Shown: positions 44,701 to 57,155, counted from the first letter of the stretch. The stretch is DNA of 64,000 nt from Anisus vortex (GCA_949126835.1 OX421497.1:19278409-19342408), one strand, 5' to 3'. The notes: generated from the letters alone by a model not told the origin. Numbers and translations: made by a program.

Positions 44701-47700
44701 CATATAAAAGATAGTTACTCTTTTTACCATCACTATCACTATGGGTGACTTAAATGAACACAGACAGTTTTATAGTGTTTTTTTTATTACTTTAAATGAT
44801 ACAACCATTTGGTGCTGACAATTATTAAAAATATAATTTTATCTAAAAAGGGTAACTAATTTTAAATTCTTTTTCTGGTTCTAGCTTAGCAAACCTGTAT
44901 CTCTATAATATCAACTTATATTTTATTCTTTATAGTAGCAGTGGTTTAGGGTATAAATAATTGAAATTAATATCTTATTGTAGAATAATAGTACTTGTCA
45001 TGACCAGTCTTTCCTTAAAGCTACAATAGTGTCATTAATAATTATTATTGTAGTAAAATTGTTTCTTCTACTAATTAATTATAGATCATCCCCTTTAAAA
45101 CTAATGCAGTGAAACCTTGTCATGATGTGTGGTCATTTGGGGTTTATAAAAAAATACAATTTTGTCAATAGCAGGATTCGTGTCAATATTTTCCTTTTTA
45201 TACATATTTGAGCTAATAGAAAACACTGGTCATGAGTTCATATTTTATAGAGACACTAATGTTTACGGTTGCTGAACTATTTATTGAACTACTTTCACTA
45301 TTCTGGGTGCTCTAGAGTTTTCTTTTTTCTTGGCATGAAACAGCCCCCAACATCCACTAGCAACACATCTACTATTTCCTCCTGGCCACGAACTGCCACC
45401 TTAACATCCCTTCCTCCTGGTGCTGAGATCAGGAGACCAGACATGCCCAAAATTGAAGAGGTGTCTGAAACTGAAAAGCCAGTTATATCTACTGTATCTG
45501 TAACAGTTCTACCAGTACCATCTATACATACTTTTTCTACTGCTTCTACTACTACTACCACCACATCATCAGTGGACACTGCTACACCGGCAGTGCTGTC
45601 CTCTAGGCCTACTGTCAGTATTTCAAAAGTGGACAGGCTGGCTGATCCCACGAGTGATGCCTCTATACAAGTAAGTTTAAAGCTTACATTCAGTTTTTTG
45701 AATTGTAAGCTTGAGATTGTTATTACTTGTGAGCACCCTTTCTTTTAAAAAAAAAATTCATGCACATTTTAATGTAGAAAGTTGTTTTTTAAATTACTAA
45801 CTTTGGTTTTTTCCTTTTTTAGTATGCTTATTTTTTTCATTTACTAAATAGTTTTTCTTTACCACTATAATACTAGTACACCAAAAATAACCTTAACCAA
45901 ACAACATTACATAAAATAATTATATGTAATTACATAAAATATTATTTTAAACTAAACAGTTAAAATCATGATAGAGAAATTAAATATTTTTGCAAGATGT
46001 TTTCTTGTTTGATAAGATGTTTTCTTCTTTGATAAGATGTTTTCTTCTTTGATAAGATGTTGTCTTGTTTGATAAGATGTTGTCTTGTTTGATAAGTTGT
46101 TGTATTTTGGTTTTATTTTGATATTTCCTGTAACTTCACTGCTTAATTAAGCCTGATATCACTATTCTCTTTTCACTCTGTTATCTCTAAAGTTAATAAG
46201 GTAGTAAAAAGAAATAACCACCTAAAAAATTCTGATTTTCAGTATCGCCAAAGACGATCTCGTTTCATGAGTCAAAGATCCCATTTATTTTCAACCCCCA
46301 TAGTATGGATTTGTGCTTTATTATTTATCCTTATATATCTCATTGCCCCAGTGCTTTCAGCCATTGTAGGCTGCTTCACTTTGGCTTATTTTCTTTACTT
46401 TCTAAATCAAGAAAGATAGCAAGATTTAAATGCATTTAGCTAAATTCCTAATCATAATAAAATATAGTCTAAACTTTTAAATTTTCATATTAAATACTCC
46501 ATATAAAAAAATACTAAATTGTTAAAATCAAATATTTCTGAAACTATTTTTATCCTTCTTGATTCAAAATATTATTTTTATTGTTATCTCAAATCACTGT
46601 TCTGAATCAAAATGTAGTTATTTATATTACAAAAATAAATTTGAGACAAATGTTCAAAATTTCTATATTGAAACAGGGTTCGTACAGCTTCTGGAAACTC
46701 CTTGAAACTCCTGGAAAACAAAAAGTTGTGTTCCAGGACCTTAAAACTCCTAGAAAAACTGCATTTAGTCCTGGGAAAATACTAAAAACTCCATATTTTT
46801 CAAGGGAGATTAAATATTAATAAAAAAAATTGTAATCACTGCTCTTAGATTGTACTTTCACTTTTCCAGAAAGCTCTATTGGAGTTAACCTGCTTTGCCA
46901 CTTTTTATTTCCGCGTGCAAACGTTGATGACACCAGTGATGCCACTCCATAATTCTTTTTTTTTTTACTAGATCTTGTTTTTTTTTCGATCCAAACTTGG
47001 GATGTAGGCTATACAAGTCCCCCCGTAATGTCGTAAAAGCTGTCTAGTGAGGTGTCTGTTTTTTTTATAAAGAGCTCAGCTTAGCTTTTCAAAAAATTTA
47101 CTCCTGAAAAACTTCTGGAACAGTCCTGGAACACTCCTGGAAAACTCCTGGAATTTTGAGGCAATTTTTCTGTACAAACCCTGTGAAAAAACAAACCAAA
47201 ATGCAAACCTCTATCTCTCTCTCTTTTCTCTTTACGATTTCAATATCAGTTCCTTATAAAAAAAGTTTTTTCAGTGTTTACTATACCTTACTTATGTGTA
47301 ATGTTTACTTTTATTTTATTGAAGCTATTTATTCTCATTATTGTGTGTTGTGTGCGAGTTTTTATAGAGTTCTTGTTTGCACCCTTGTGGATTACATGCT
47401 TACAATTACTTCTGATGGCAGAACAAAAAAAAAAAGTTGTACAATATTGGCTTTGTGTTACTCTTACCACTGCTTGCTTTCCTTTTTGTTCCCCCGTACT
47501 TCCCCATTTCCCACAATGTAAAGGAAACTTCAGGAAAACCCATCAGCTCAGTAATAAATACTGGACGAGATTTGGTGTCCAGATCTATTAGTGTTCCAGC
47601 TCGCCTTCCTACAGAAAAGGTGAGTGTCTCTCTCTCACTGTCATCAACTGCTGGCAGCACCTAGACTGGAATGCTTTTCAATTGTTTCTTCTTAAAATGA

Positions 47701-49632
47701 AATTTCATCAAAAATTTAAAACATATGAAATACTTTGGCACAGTAAAGAAAACATATTTTAAAACTTAAGTTGACGGTTCCAACGTTTTAAAACTCCTAC
47801 TCACCTAAAAAAAGCATTTCAACAAAACAGCATGATTTCCAACTGCTGCCATCTTCATTATTTCTTGTTATAAAAAGTCATGGAATGGGCTAAAGGATAA
47901 AAGTAGTAAAATTGGATGTTAAAGAATCATTTATTAAACTGGTTGCTTGCATTGAATGTCTCAACGTAGTTTTATAGAGGTCAGGGTATTGGAACTAACA
48001 TACTGACAACTTATTGGCAACTGTGGTTATCTTTGTCTTGGTACCGTATGCAAAAGTCTGTTGGAATAAGAATTCTGTTGCTAATGTCAAAAACATCTTT
48101 GAAAACTTTTGCTATGTAATTGTGGTGGTCAATTTTTCATTGTTCTTTCAATGATCAAAAATGCACAATATTATATACTTGTGTTGTTTGCCTTATCTTT
48201 TCTTCTCCATCATATTTACTCCCAAATTTGTTCTGTCTTGTTATTTTCTACAACTTATTTTTAATGCATTTATTTCATGCTTTTTTTTTTCTTTACAACA
48301 ATAGATTCTAAATGTTTAAAACCTTAACTTATGAATTGTGAAACTCTACATTTTAATATTAAACATCTTAATCATGGTTCTCTATCTTTACCTTATTCCT
48401 TACCAAAATTTTCATACAAAATTATTTATTTTATTCAAAAACAATTAGAACATTACAATTTTTAATTAATTAATTACAAAAAAAAATTTATATTAAACAT
48501 CTTAATCATAGTTCTCTATTTTAACAAAATTATTCCTTACCAAGATGTTCATACAAAATTATTTTTTTATTCAAGAACAATTAGATCATTACAATTTTTA
48601 ACTAGATTCTAATTAATTACATAAAGACAGATATATATTTTATATTAAGTTAACATGCTCATTGCATTAAGATTTAAGTATATAGTTTTACAAATTATAA
48701 TTATGATCTTATTGAATGAATTATTTTCATATATACAAGTCTTAGTTTTATGTACAGATATTAACTTTATGAATTCCCATGGAAGCGATACATTTTCTAA
48801 AATATAAACATAACCAATGGCTTTAGAAGTGGCTTATGTCTTTCCCAAGCCTGTTACGCTAATTAAATTTTGCTACTTCAGGATGAATCAACACCCGTCT
48901 CAGCAGCCAATGACACTGTACCTTCCTGGCGTCAGGGATTGCGAAAAACTGGAAGTACCTCTATGGTACCCGAATGGATGTCAGAAAATGAAAATAATTC
49001 CCTCCCGCGGTCAGCGTCGAGCCCACGGCTGGCGCCAGATGCTAGATTAGAAGCTGTGAGTTTATAGGGATAATTCTCATCATAAGAATAACTTATCTAA
49101 ATGTACTAAAAGATAAAGTGGAAGGACATTTAAATCATATTTACTGGTCTTTCTTGGGAAACTATTATTTTATACCCTTGTCAGTTTTCCTTACTATCTC
49201 ACTTGTATTGTTCATATGAGCTATTATGAATCTATAAGATTATCATGTTTTAAAAAAATCATAAGCATGGTTGCCTTGTGTGCTAGTACATATCATTGAC
49301 TGAATGTTGTGAAGAAACTAAAATATGTGCTCATGGCATGTGCTCCTTATGTAATACACTTTCTTCAAAAACTGTTTACCATCATCTGGAAACAGAACTG
49401 ATAAATCTTGCATGCATGTTTAAAATATGAAGTGTTTTGAATCTTTATAGATGAATGTTTCTTCAAGGGTAAAATTTTCTTTTTCACTTATTGAATTTGT
49501 TCTTTGGTTTTTGTTTCTTTTTTATAAGTTTTGTTGAAAACAGTTTTATATTCTAATCAGTTTACTTATTAGTTACTTTTTTTAACTTCATGGTATATTT
49601 TGAAAGAAATATATATATATATAATCTATCTA

Positions 49633-49674
<42 letters not shown>

Positions 49675-52600
49675 AATATAGTATGATATTATAAACTGTA
49701 TGAAAGAAATTCTTAAGTTTTAATTTTGAAACATTTACAGCCATTTAGTTATAATTTTGTAAAAATGAAATATATTAGTGCTTTATTTATGTTTATTTCA
49801 TCTCTTGTTTTAATAAGTTTAAAAAAACATAAAAATCTTGCTTTAGTCTTAATAAATTCTAAAAAGAATCAATACTATATATGTAACTTTGCTTCATTGC
49901 AAATATTTTGTTGTCAATTAGCTTCAGGAACGACTGGCCAACCGCAGACCTTTGTCCAGCACAGGCTCTGTGACAACAGTGACTACATCAACAGCCACGA
50001 CAATTACTGACAAAGTTGGAGATAGGTTTGTAATAAAGTTAACCTGTACACTTATTGGTTTCCTCCAAATCTAATCTTTGCCTGACAGAAACATCTTCTC
50101 TGCATTTCATCATTTAACTATCCTTTAGTATTATTAATTAACAGTAGTCTTTCCATTTTAGAAATATTTATATTGACTCGTCTTGTTCATCTTAGCCATG
50201 TGAATTATATGTCACATTCGTCTAGAAAATTAACATTTTAACAAATTTTAGTGTAGCACCAGTATTGTATTTAAGCACTTTTATGTTATGTTTTAAAAAA
50301 AAATGAGAATTGTCTCAGCTGAATTTCTAGTGTATCTGTGCACAATGTTTTTTCCCCACATATTCATGGAGTTATAGGCTGGATGAAATAATGAACTATA
50401 ACTGTAAAAGAGAATGTGCTGAATCAGATAGTTTGTTCTAGTAGTTAACAATGTAAGCCTGCAATCTATTTCAGTGAATTTCTAATTCATCATAGAGCCA
50501 TTTGTGGGAGAAGGTATAAAGCCTATTCTAGAATTAATTAACTCTATTTCATTGAGGAATAAAAGAAAATAATAGTTTTTATGTTGATTTTTTTTCCACT
50601 AATAACATAAATTAAGAGTTTTCTGTTCATTCAAATATACATTGCATGAAAATTTAATAATTGACTTATTAACACACTCACTATATAAACTCATAAAATA
50701 AAGTATTATAGTGGTTTTTTTTTATGTGTAAGGGTTATAATACTGTTTTTAAAAACTATCGAAAATTCCAGTAAGATGCAAAATAGATTTGTCTATCCTG
50801 TTAAGACGTTTACTGAAATAGACATTTATAGCCCACAGCCAATCTTAATAACGACACAGATTATTTCATTAACATTAAAATAAGTTTTTGCACAATTGTT
50901 TTGGCGCTGGACATTTTGGTTCAGGATATTTTGGTGTCTAGCGATTTGTGGCCTGTAATTTTTGTTTGGTTTGGGAGGAAATGTAAAGAACTGTGAAAAT
51001 ACTTGCACCTCCATTTGAAAATAAATCTAATAACTAAAAATTTACTTCTTTATGGTCAAACACTTTGTGGCCAGATTAACATTACATACTTTATAATACT
51101 TGGTGGCCAGTTAAATATTTGATAAAACACATTTGAATTAAAATGGTGGAATGGGGTGTGGTCAATGTGGCCAATTAACTATTGTCCCAACAGAAATAGC
51201 CTAATTATTAGTACAACATCTTCCATGAGAAAGGCAAACATGCATTCTCAGCTACAGATAACTGACCATTAGACACCAAAATAGAAATATAACTGAAATG
51301 ATTGAAAAATGTAAACGTTAGGAACTGTGCGTTCTTTTTAATCCATTTTGTACCATCTTTTCAAGCTGGGATCTATAATTTAATGAATTCTGAAAATTAT
51401 TGACAAACTTTTTTTTTAACATTCATTAACTCCAAAATGGCATCCGGGCCAAAATTGTGGAACCAAAACATTCTGCTTTGTAAAATAGAGCATTTGAAAT
51501 GAAATGGGAAAATTAATTAAAATTTTAACAATTTTCCAAAGTATAACTTGCAGTTAGTTGTGTTACTCTTTGTTTAAAATTATGTTTTTCTATTCATTTT
51601 AATTTTTTTTTAGTACATTCTTTCTTTAATCTGTAATATATTGACTTAAAAAACTCTATATAGTCTTAGTGTTGGTCTTTTTATTTTTGTAGTCAAATAG
51701 TTTTTTTTGCTGCATGTGAATGATACAATTTAATGCATGTTGTCTTTCTTTCTATCTTGTGGATTTTGCTGTCAACACCTTTTGGGCCTTGTAGAAACAG
51801 TTACACCTTTGGTCAGAGGACTAATCATACTACACGTTTAGGCGGATATGTTCCTTCATACCAGACACGTCAACAAAGAGAGGCAAATATCAACTCAGAA
51901 GAAAGGCAGGGCTTGTCAGATTTGAGCCGTTTACGAGAGCGTATATCATTAACTGGTGTGAACAGTAGTACAACCACTTCTCCCCTCCCTAACCTAGCTA
52001 CCACTTCCACTAGCACCAATATGAACTCATTAAACAGAAGGTGTGTACTGTCATCAATTATACAACTACTTCTTATGCAACAAATAGTTTCCCTTTTGGA
52101 ATGAAAGCAATAAATCATGATTAGCTTATACAGATAAATACTATACACTATTAAAGGACAAATGAAAAACCGCCATAACAATGTTCCATTACGTAGTTCA
52201 CTTTTTACCCTTTATTTCCTACTCTAATTGACAGTAGTCTTTAGTTTCTTTTATAATGCTAATTAACTCATATTGAATTTTTATATAAGCCATCTTAATT
52301 TTTTTACAGTTCTTTAAAATAAACAATAGATTATTTTAATATCTACGTAAAAAATGTAGATTATGCATAAATTTTGTCTTTGAAGTTATTTCTATATGTT
52401 ACTATGTTTTGCCTGATTAAAAACCCATTTCAATTTCCTCCATCAAAACACAACATACATTTATTACAACATTTTCACATAAAGCTGCTTTTTTATAATA
52501 AAAAATATGTGTCCTGGAGAATAAGTTAAAATAAACTTACTTTAGTTTGAATTGCAAAAACTTTTTTATAATTTTAGTGCATGTTTATTTTAAACTCTAT

Positions 52601-55600
52601 AGGTCCTTTGAACCACCTAAAAGAGATGAAGAAACAGAAACACAACGTAAAGCTCGTGCCAAACATGCACGTCAAACTAGAAGATCAACACAGGTAAACA
52701 AGGTTTAAGCAAACATCTATAAAGCTATTACCATTTCTGCTAGATTTAAGAAATATATTTAGATCTCACTGTTCAGATCATTCATGCATCTTTTTTTAAA
52801 ATTTTCATCATTTCTACATTTCAGGGTGTTAGCTTAGAAGACATTGAAAAAGCTGAAGAGGTTTTACGTTCAAATGACCCCTTGAATCCCTCGTCCAAAC
52901 ACCTGCTAAGTACCAAAGATGGTGGAACTTTCAGTAATGGAACTGGTTTAAGTGTCTCCACATCTGGCACAACATCCACTACTACAGGCGTTTCTTCTAC
53001 TGCATGTGATAATCCTATAAAGGAAGATTCATCTGTAATCTCAGGATATAGAGTGCGTACAAATGAAGATAAACATGATGTAGGTTTTTCTTTGAGAAAA
53101 TCTATTATTGTGTTGCATGTGTATACTTTTGTACAATATTCAAAAAATACTATTGATATTTGTAACTCATTTACAGTCTTTTCAATGTTATATTGTTCTG
53201 CTTGGTTAACTTCATATACCAAACAAATACACTGTAGTATTATACTAGTTCAAAGGGTTTGGGAAAAATGATATAATTTTTAAGTTTGGGAAAGCTGACC
53301 AAGGTTTGGGAAAGTTTGCAAATTTCAATTAAGTGGACAAAACATAGTAAAAAAATACTAGTTTTTAAAATTATAAATAAATGAATAACCATGTAGTTTA
53401 GTTGAGAAGTTGTTAATAAAATACCCATCAAGATTAAAATAATTAGTACTTATTTACATTCTCAAACTTTTTGTGAGCTACTTAAATACACTGCCAGTAA
53501 ACACCCAAATGTTCACACATACTGGTGGTTATTTGTGTCTTACTGTGTCCTTTCTAATGTTCACACATACTGGTGGTTATTTGTGTCTTACTGTGTCCTT
53601 TCTAATGTTCACACATACTGGTGGTTATTTGTGTCTTACTGTGCCCTTTCTAATGTTCACACATACTGGTGGTTATTTGTGTCTTACTGTGTCCTTTCTA
53701 ATGTTCACACATACTGGTGTATATTTGTGTCTTACTGTGTCCTTTCTAATGTTCACACATACTGGTGGTTATTTGTGTCTTACTGTGTCCTTTCTAATGT
53801 TCACACATACTGGTGGTTATTTGTGTCTTACTGTGCCCTTTCTCACACTCTACCGTATGTTGCTGTCCCGGCATTCATTCCCGTTGGTTGTTGGTTGTAG
53901 TGATAGGTCTCTTCTGTGCTGTGAACTCTGCCAGGTACAGACTTGCCATGCAAGGAAGGCAGTTCCTACATCTTACCACACAGCACAGGCAAGTTTGCCC
54001 CAGGCATTAATTTCCCTCCATTTCTGGGGGGTGGGGCATTCGTCTATCCACCACCTGGGGAGGCACTTGATGGGATAAAAACAGCAACTAACTCCACATC
54101 AGGCGGTTTACAATTATATACATTACAAAGGAACATTTAGATCCAATATGCAGAGAAACATACACACGCATATGAAAATGAAACATTAATACACATCTCT
54201 TATAACTCATAGTAAATTAATTTTTTATATAATTCATTTTGGTTCTTAATATTTACAATTAAAAAAATACAATTATGTATTTATATATATGTCATATAAT
54301 TTAATTTAATAATTTAATAATTACTAATTTAATAGCAGGGATAGAAGTGCTATAAGAAATGCCCATTCTTATCTTATCTTATATAGAATGATCATAAAAC
54401 AATCAAAAGATTTGTGTACAAATGAATACTTGAAATAGTTGTTACTTTATATTTCTTTTCAGGCTGTAGATTCCCCTGTTACTAGAAGTTTTAGAAGAGC
54501 TAGAGAGGATAGAGATGCCACTTCTTCTTTGAGTACATCAACAGATATTACATCAAGTAGTTCACTTTTCTTAAACATAAATTATATAAAATTCCAGCTT
54601 TTTGGATTCATGGCTCGCTAGTTTAAAAAAAAAACAATTTTACAGAAATAATGTCAAGAGCTTTGAATGCTATAAGTAATATATTGACTTGTGCTGGTCA
54701 TGTTGCTGATTGTGTATTCTTGTTGCTGTGTTTCAGATTATATCCCACGTAGTCAAAGAAACAGTGCCATATTGCCCTCAGAGCCTAGCTCATCAGTCTC
54801 GTCTAGTCAGAATTTACTAAGAACATCCTCACTACGATCAAATAGGCTTCGAAACAGTGATACAGATTTATTGACAACAACTTCAAAAGCTGAGGAGGAA
54901 TCTAGAAATGATGATGGTAATGACAACTTCAACAAAATGTCCATAGCAGTGTAGCAGCACTAACCACCACAACCTAAACTAATACTTCTCCTACTGTTTA
55001 CTAATTATATAGCATTCTGCAATTCTCTACAAATGAAAAAGTTAAGATAATCTCCAAAAAAGTTAAAAAAAAGTGTTCCGCCAGACCAAATTGATCCATA
55101 GGGCTGGTGAAGCAGCGTTCACCAGTTTCCGTGGCCACGGCATACTAGGTGATTGTGTGGCCAGTCCTATGCACAGACACCTTCACTTTACCCCAACTAA
55201 AGTCAGGTACCCATCAGAGCTGGGTAGACTCAGAAACACCCTCCAGACCCGGGAAAAAATCCTAACCTGCACCAGCATTTGAACCCGGGACCATCGGTAC
55301 GCCGTTCCGCGCAGCCACCATGCCCCATAAGATAATCTCCAAGAGTTATGTTATTTTGGCAAAAATATCGCTCAATTGGGGACACACTTTTTTCAAATAT
55401 CTGTATTTTAAATTTGAATCACAACAGCACTTTGGAATAATTTGTTAGGAAATGGCAGATATTTATTTGTATGTTGACTAATTAGAAAAGTAAAAAAGTT
55501 ACAATTTATTTATCTACGATTGACATTTTTCTTGTAGTTCCTGATTGTTCTATGTTCCTAAAAGAACAAAACACTAATTTGAAATTTGACAGATAATTTA

Positions 55601-57155
55601 ATGTTTTCTTATGAAGTGTTATATTATAAAAATATGCTGTGGTTATAAAGTATAAATTTTCACATTTATAACTAACTTAACTATAATTAGTTATATTCTC
55701 TAATATTAATTGCTATAAAAAGCTTTTGTTTTCAGTTGGTTGATATTTATCATTGTTTAAGGGTCTCAAGAAAAGAAAGAAAAAGATGAAAAGAAAGAAT
55801 CTTCTTCGATTCGTTCTAGAAGACAAAGAAGAGAAAGGAGATCTACTGGAATAGTTTATGATAATGAAGTGAGCAACTTTATATGTGTAATATGTGTATA
55901 CTCTTGTACATAGAAACCCATCATTGTTACCCATAGGCAAAACATGTCATGAAAATTAATTCACTATGTTTGTTAAATAACCATTCACTTCATAGAGCCT
56001 TGACAAAACAAAATTGTCATATGTTCCCAGTTTAAGGGGAATAGTCAATGACTGCTACATGATGGAACATACTCATGTTTATATATTCCTTTTGAATGTG
56101 TATTTAGTCAGTTTAAATTATATTTATGTTGTATAGAAAAGAATTCCCATTTAATCAGAGTAAAATATATAGATTGTGTTTGCTTTGATCCTAACCCAAA
56201 CTAAAAATGCAAAGTACTTAGGAGTAATAGTAAATAATTAATTAATATCATGGAATCCATTTGTTGATGAAGTAAAAAGAAAAAAATTCAGGCTTCATAA
56301 AAAGAATATTTTACAAATGTAATAAGAATATAGTTAGACCTATACTAGAATATTCATCTTCTGGGATGGGACCCATCATCTAAAGAAAACATTAAAAAAA
56401 CTAGAACAAATCCAGAAAAGCGCTGCAAGGATCATGAATTCATTATTAGTGAATATACACAACTGACAAATGTAACACCCATAGTTAAATCACTAAACCT
56501 AGAATCCAATAACTTGTTGACATCATTTAAAACACTAATCAAAAATGAGACTCAAACTATCAAACTTAATCATCTTTTGTACAAAGAAGTGTCTGTAACA
56601 TATACTCTATAGAAGAAGATAAGAACTCAAATGAAATCATAAAAAGAACGAGGCATGTTGCGGCTTTTTGTATTGACACTTTATTTCTGTAAACAATTCT
56701 TTGCTGCAGTTATCTTTTTTATCATTCAATAATAATCCGAAAAGTCCATTAGACTTTTTTAATATCACTTGTAGTTCTTTTATTATACTTTTTGTATAAA
56801 TAATAGAGATAATACTGATATCTTAAATTAGCGCATATCTTTATCCCATCGCACACAACCCACTTAAAAAAAATAAAATAATAATGCCTGTAAAAAGAAA
56901 AAGAAGCTGAGCCGCTCTGCTTTTTAATTATATCAAGCTTAATATTTTAAGGCAAATAATTGTGGTACAAATTGTTGAATTTTTAACTATAGTCTTAGCA
57001 GGCAAATAGCTGCAATGAATTAAGGGATGTTTTGTCTTTTATGTTATTTCCCACCATGTTTATGTCCTAAGCTGAATAATTGCTACATCTCTTTCTTTTC
57101 CCAGGATGGTGACGTGAGCAAAGAGAACAAACCAGAAGAAGAAAAGACTGATGTG
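38745..57155 (+). CDS. PPP1R12A: Myosin phosphatase targeting subunit (MYPT), 20 exons seen, 3' end missing
   Basis: Exons: 38745-39002, 41427-41557, 41701-41819, 42270-42429, 42925-43069, 43181-43255, 43508-43572, 43836-43987, 44439-44482, 45344-45670, 47524-47619, 48882-49055, 49922-50025, 51795-52040, 52603-52693, 52825-53079, 54463-54556, 54737-54916, 55762-55868, 57105-57155. All join in phase: 958 codons, still open. MYPT targets PP1 catalytic subunit to myosin and other cytoskeletal substrates. Residues 42-45 (KVKF) are the PP1-docking motif. Ankyrin repeats follow (FLAACSSGDKEEVKKLL, DGLTALHQACIDDNIEMVEF, DYDGWTPLHAAAHWG). The middle is Ser/Thr-rich with WRQGLRKTGS and SASSPRL. Both inhibitory ROCK-type sites of vertebrate MYPT1 are present: RRSTQGVS (Thr696-like, exons 15/16) and ERRSTGIV (Thr853-like, exon 19). 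The C-terminal coiled coil was not found before 64000. The vertebrate paralogues PPP1R12B/C are equally related. Confidence 0.95.
39120..39545. repeat. TAGGCCTA patch in MYPT intron 1
   Basis: Repeated TAGGCCTA, CTAGGCCTAG and TAGTAATAGTAAG words without coding signal, shortly after MYPT exon 1. It resembles the patches at 12610-13160 and 37720-38280. Confidence 0.55.
39700..39790 (+). mobile_element. SINE 3'-end fragment, plus orientation
   Basis: GCAACAGAAACTGGTGAACG, CTATGGATCAATTTGGTC and a TACTTTACTTACTTTTACTT tail match the 3' part of the SINE family. The tRNA-like head is absent: a 5'-truncated copy in MYPT intron 1. It shows that the family's natural tail is an ACTTT/TTTAC repeat. 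Confidence 0.75.
40440..40685 (+). mobile_element. LINE 3'-end fragment followed by a SINE tail piece
   Basis: Plus-strand WAWNGSPEQTRKTSNLTSFK is a typical CR1-type LINE C-terminus. A tail with CTTTATAGAAGGAGCTTCTG follows. From about 40635 the sequence ACCAATTTGATCCATAGGGC then GAAGCACTCACAAGTTTAC matches the tail end of the SINE family (inverted). Both are in MYPT intron 1. Confidence 0.6.
45993..46105. repeat. 20-bp minisatellite upstream of the alternative exon
   Basis: About five and a half copies of GATAAGATGTTTTCTTCTTT, with a T/G variant. In the sense direction the array is T-rich and lies about 140 bp before the acceptor of the alternative last exon of MYPT. Confidence 0.85.
46243..46419 (+). 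CDS. PPP1R12A: Alternative last exon of MYPT encoding a hydrophobic membrane tail
   Basis: Acceptor TTCTGATTTTCAG at 46242 leads into 58 codons and a TAG, in the same phase (0) in which exon 10 ends at 45670. The peptide starts YRQRRSRFMSQRS, which is basic. A long hydrophobic run follows with two likely membrane segments (IVWICALLFILIYLI and IVGCFTLAYFLYFL), then NQER. AATAAA follows at 46456-46461, 37 bases after the stop, so a complete terminal exon is present. The predicted isoform is about 550 residues: KVKF docking, ankyrin repeats and part of the linker, then a membrane anchor, without the Thr696- and Thr853-like sites. Vertebrate MYPT3 and TIMAP (PPP1R16A/B) have a similar size and are membrane-tethered by a CAAX lipid. 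This is a sequence-based prediction; no transcript evidence is available here. Confidence 0.7.
   Translation, partial: YRQRRSRFMSQRSHLFSTPIVWICALLFILIYLIAPVLSAIVGCFTLAYFLYFLNQER
46456..46461 (+). terminator. Polyadenylation signal of the alternative last exon
   Basis: AATAAA lies 37 bases after the stop of the hydrophobic-tail exon and would end the short MYPT transcript. AT-rich introns contain such hexamers by chance, so its weight comes from its position. Confidence 0.5.
46674..47183. mobile_element. 510-bp non-autonomous TIR element
   Basis: Left end CAGGGTTCGTACAG; right end CTGTACAAACCCTG, inverted with one mismatch. Both ends are followed inward by CTGGAAAACTCCTGGAA-type repeats, a pattern seen in a widespread group of animal DNA elements. 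The flanks TATTGAAA and TGAAAAAA match poorly, so no duplication is claimed. It lies between the alternative last exon and exon 11 of MYPT. Confidence 0.65.
49590..49680. repeat. TA/TC microsatellite
   Basis: Runs of AT, then CTATCTATC, TCTCTCTC and again TATATATA, in the intron before MYPT exon 13. Confidence 0.9.
50928..51282. repeat. Inverted repeat pair, possible MITE
   Basis: ATTTTGGTGTCTA at 50928-50940 has its exact complement TAGACACCAAAAT at 51270-51282, 355 bp outside to outside. GTGGCC words recur inside. No clear target-site duplication is seen. It lies in the large intron before MYPT exon 14. Confidence 0.4.
53505..53845. repeat. 48-bp minisatellite in MYPT intron 16
   Basis: Seven copies of a 48-bp unit (TGTTCACACATACTGGTGGT, TATTTGTGTCTTACTGTGTC, CTTTCTAA). 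Because 48 is a multiple of three, two plus-strand frames stay open (up to 201 codons with a 16-residue repeat). No splice or start context supports coding. Confidence 0.92.
55058..55327 (-). mobile_element. tRNA-derived SINE in MYPT intron 18
   Basis: A full-length copy inverted to the host gene. A perfect 15-bp target-site duplication, TAAGATAATCTCCAA, lies at 55043-55057 and 55328-55342. Body motifs CACCAGTTTCCGTGGCCACG and CAGAGCTGGGTAGACTC match the other copies. The tRNA-like head has a box B-like GGTTCAAATGC on the minus strand. The clean duplication suggests this copy is younger than the one at 31680. Confidence 0.92.
56170..56640 (+). mobile_element. LINE relic, RT C-terminus and 3' tail, in MYPT intron 19
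   Basis: Frame-broken plus-strand pieces YLGVIVNN, then LEYSSSGWDP, ENIKKLEQIQKSAARIMNS and a SFKT-like end match the CR1-type post-RT region (pattern ILEYAS..WDP....NI..LE..Q..AAR). It ends in a tail with AAGAAGTGTCTGTAACATAT, related to those near 21640 and 40600. Confidence 0.75.

Noticed and set aside
45298..45651. Minus-strand frame of 117 codons opposite MYPT exon 10
   Set aside because: It is the antisense shadow of the Ser/Thr-rich MYPT exon, whose plus-strand phases fit on both sides.
47156..47591. Overlapping plus-strand frames of 121 and 105 codons with hydrophobic stretches before MYPT exon 11
   Set aside because: They start in the end of the TIR element at 46674-47183 and are rich in Phe, Leu and Tyr as expected from T-rich intron. 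Unlike the 46243 exon, no acceptor and stop arrangement fits the phase of exon 10.
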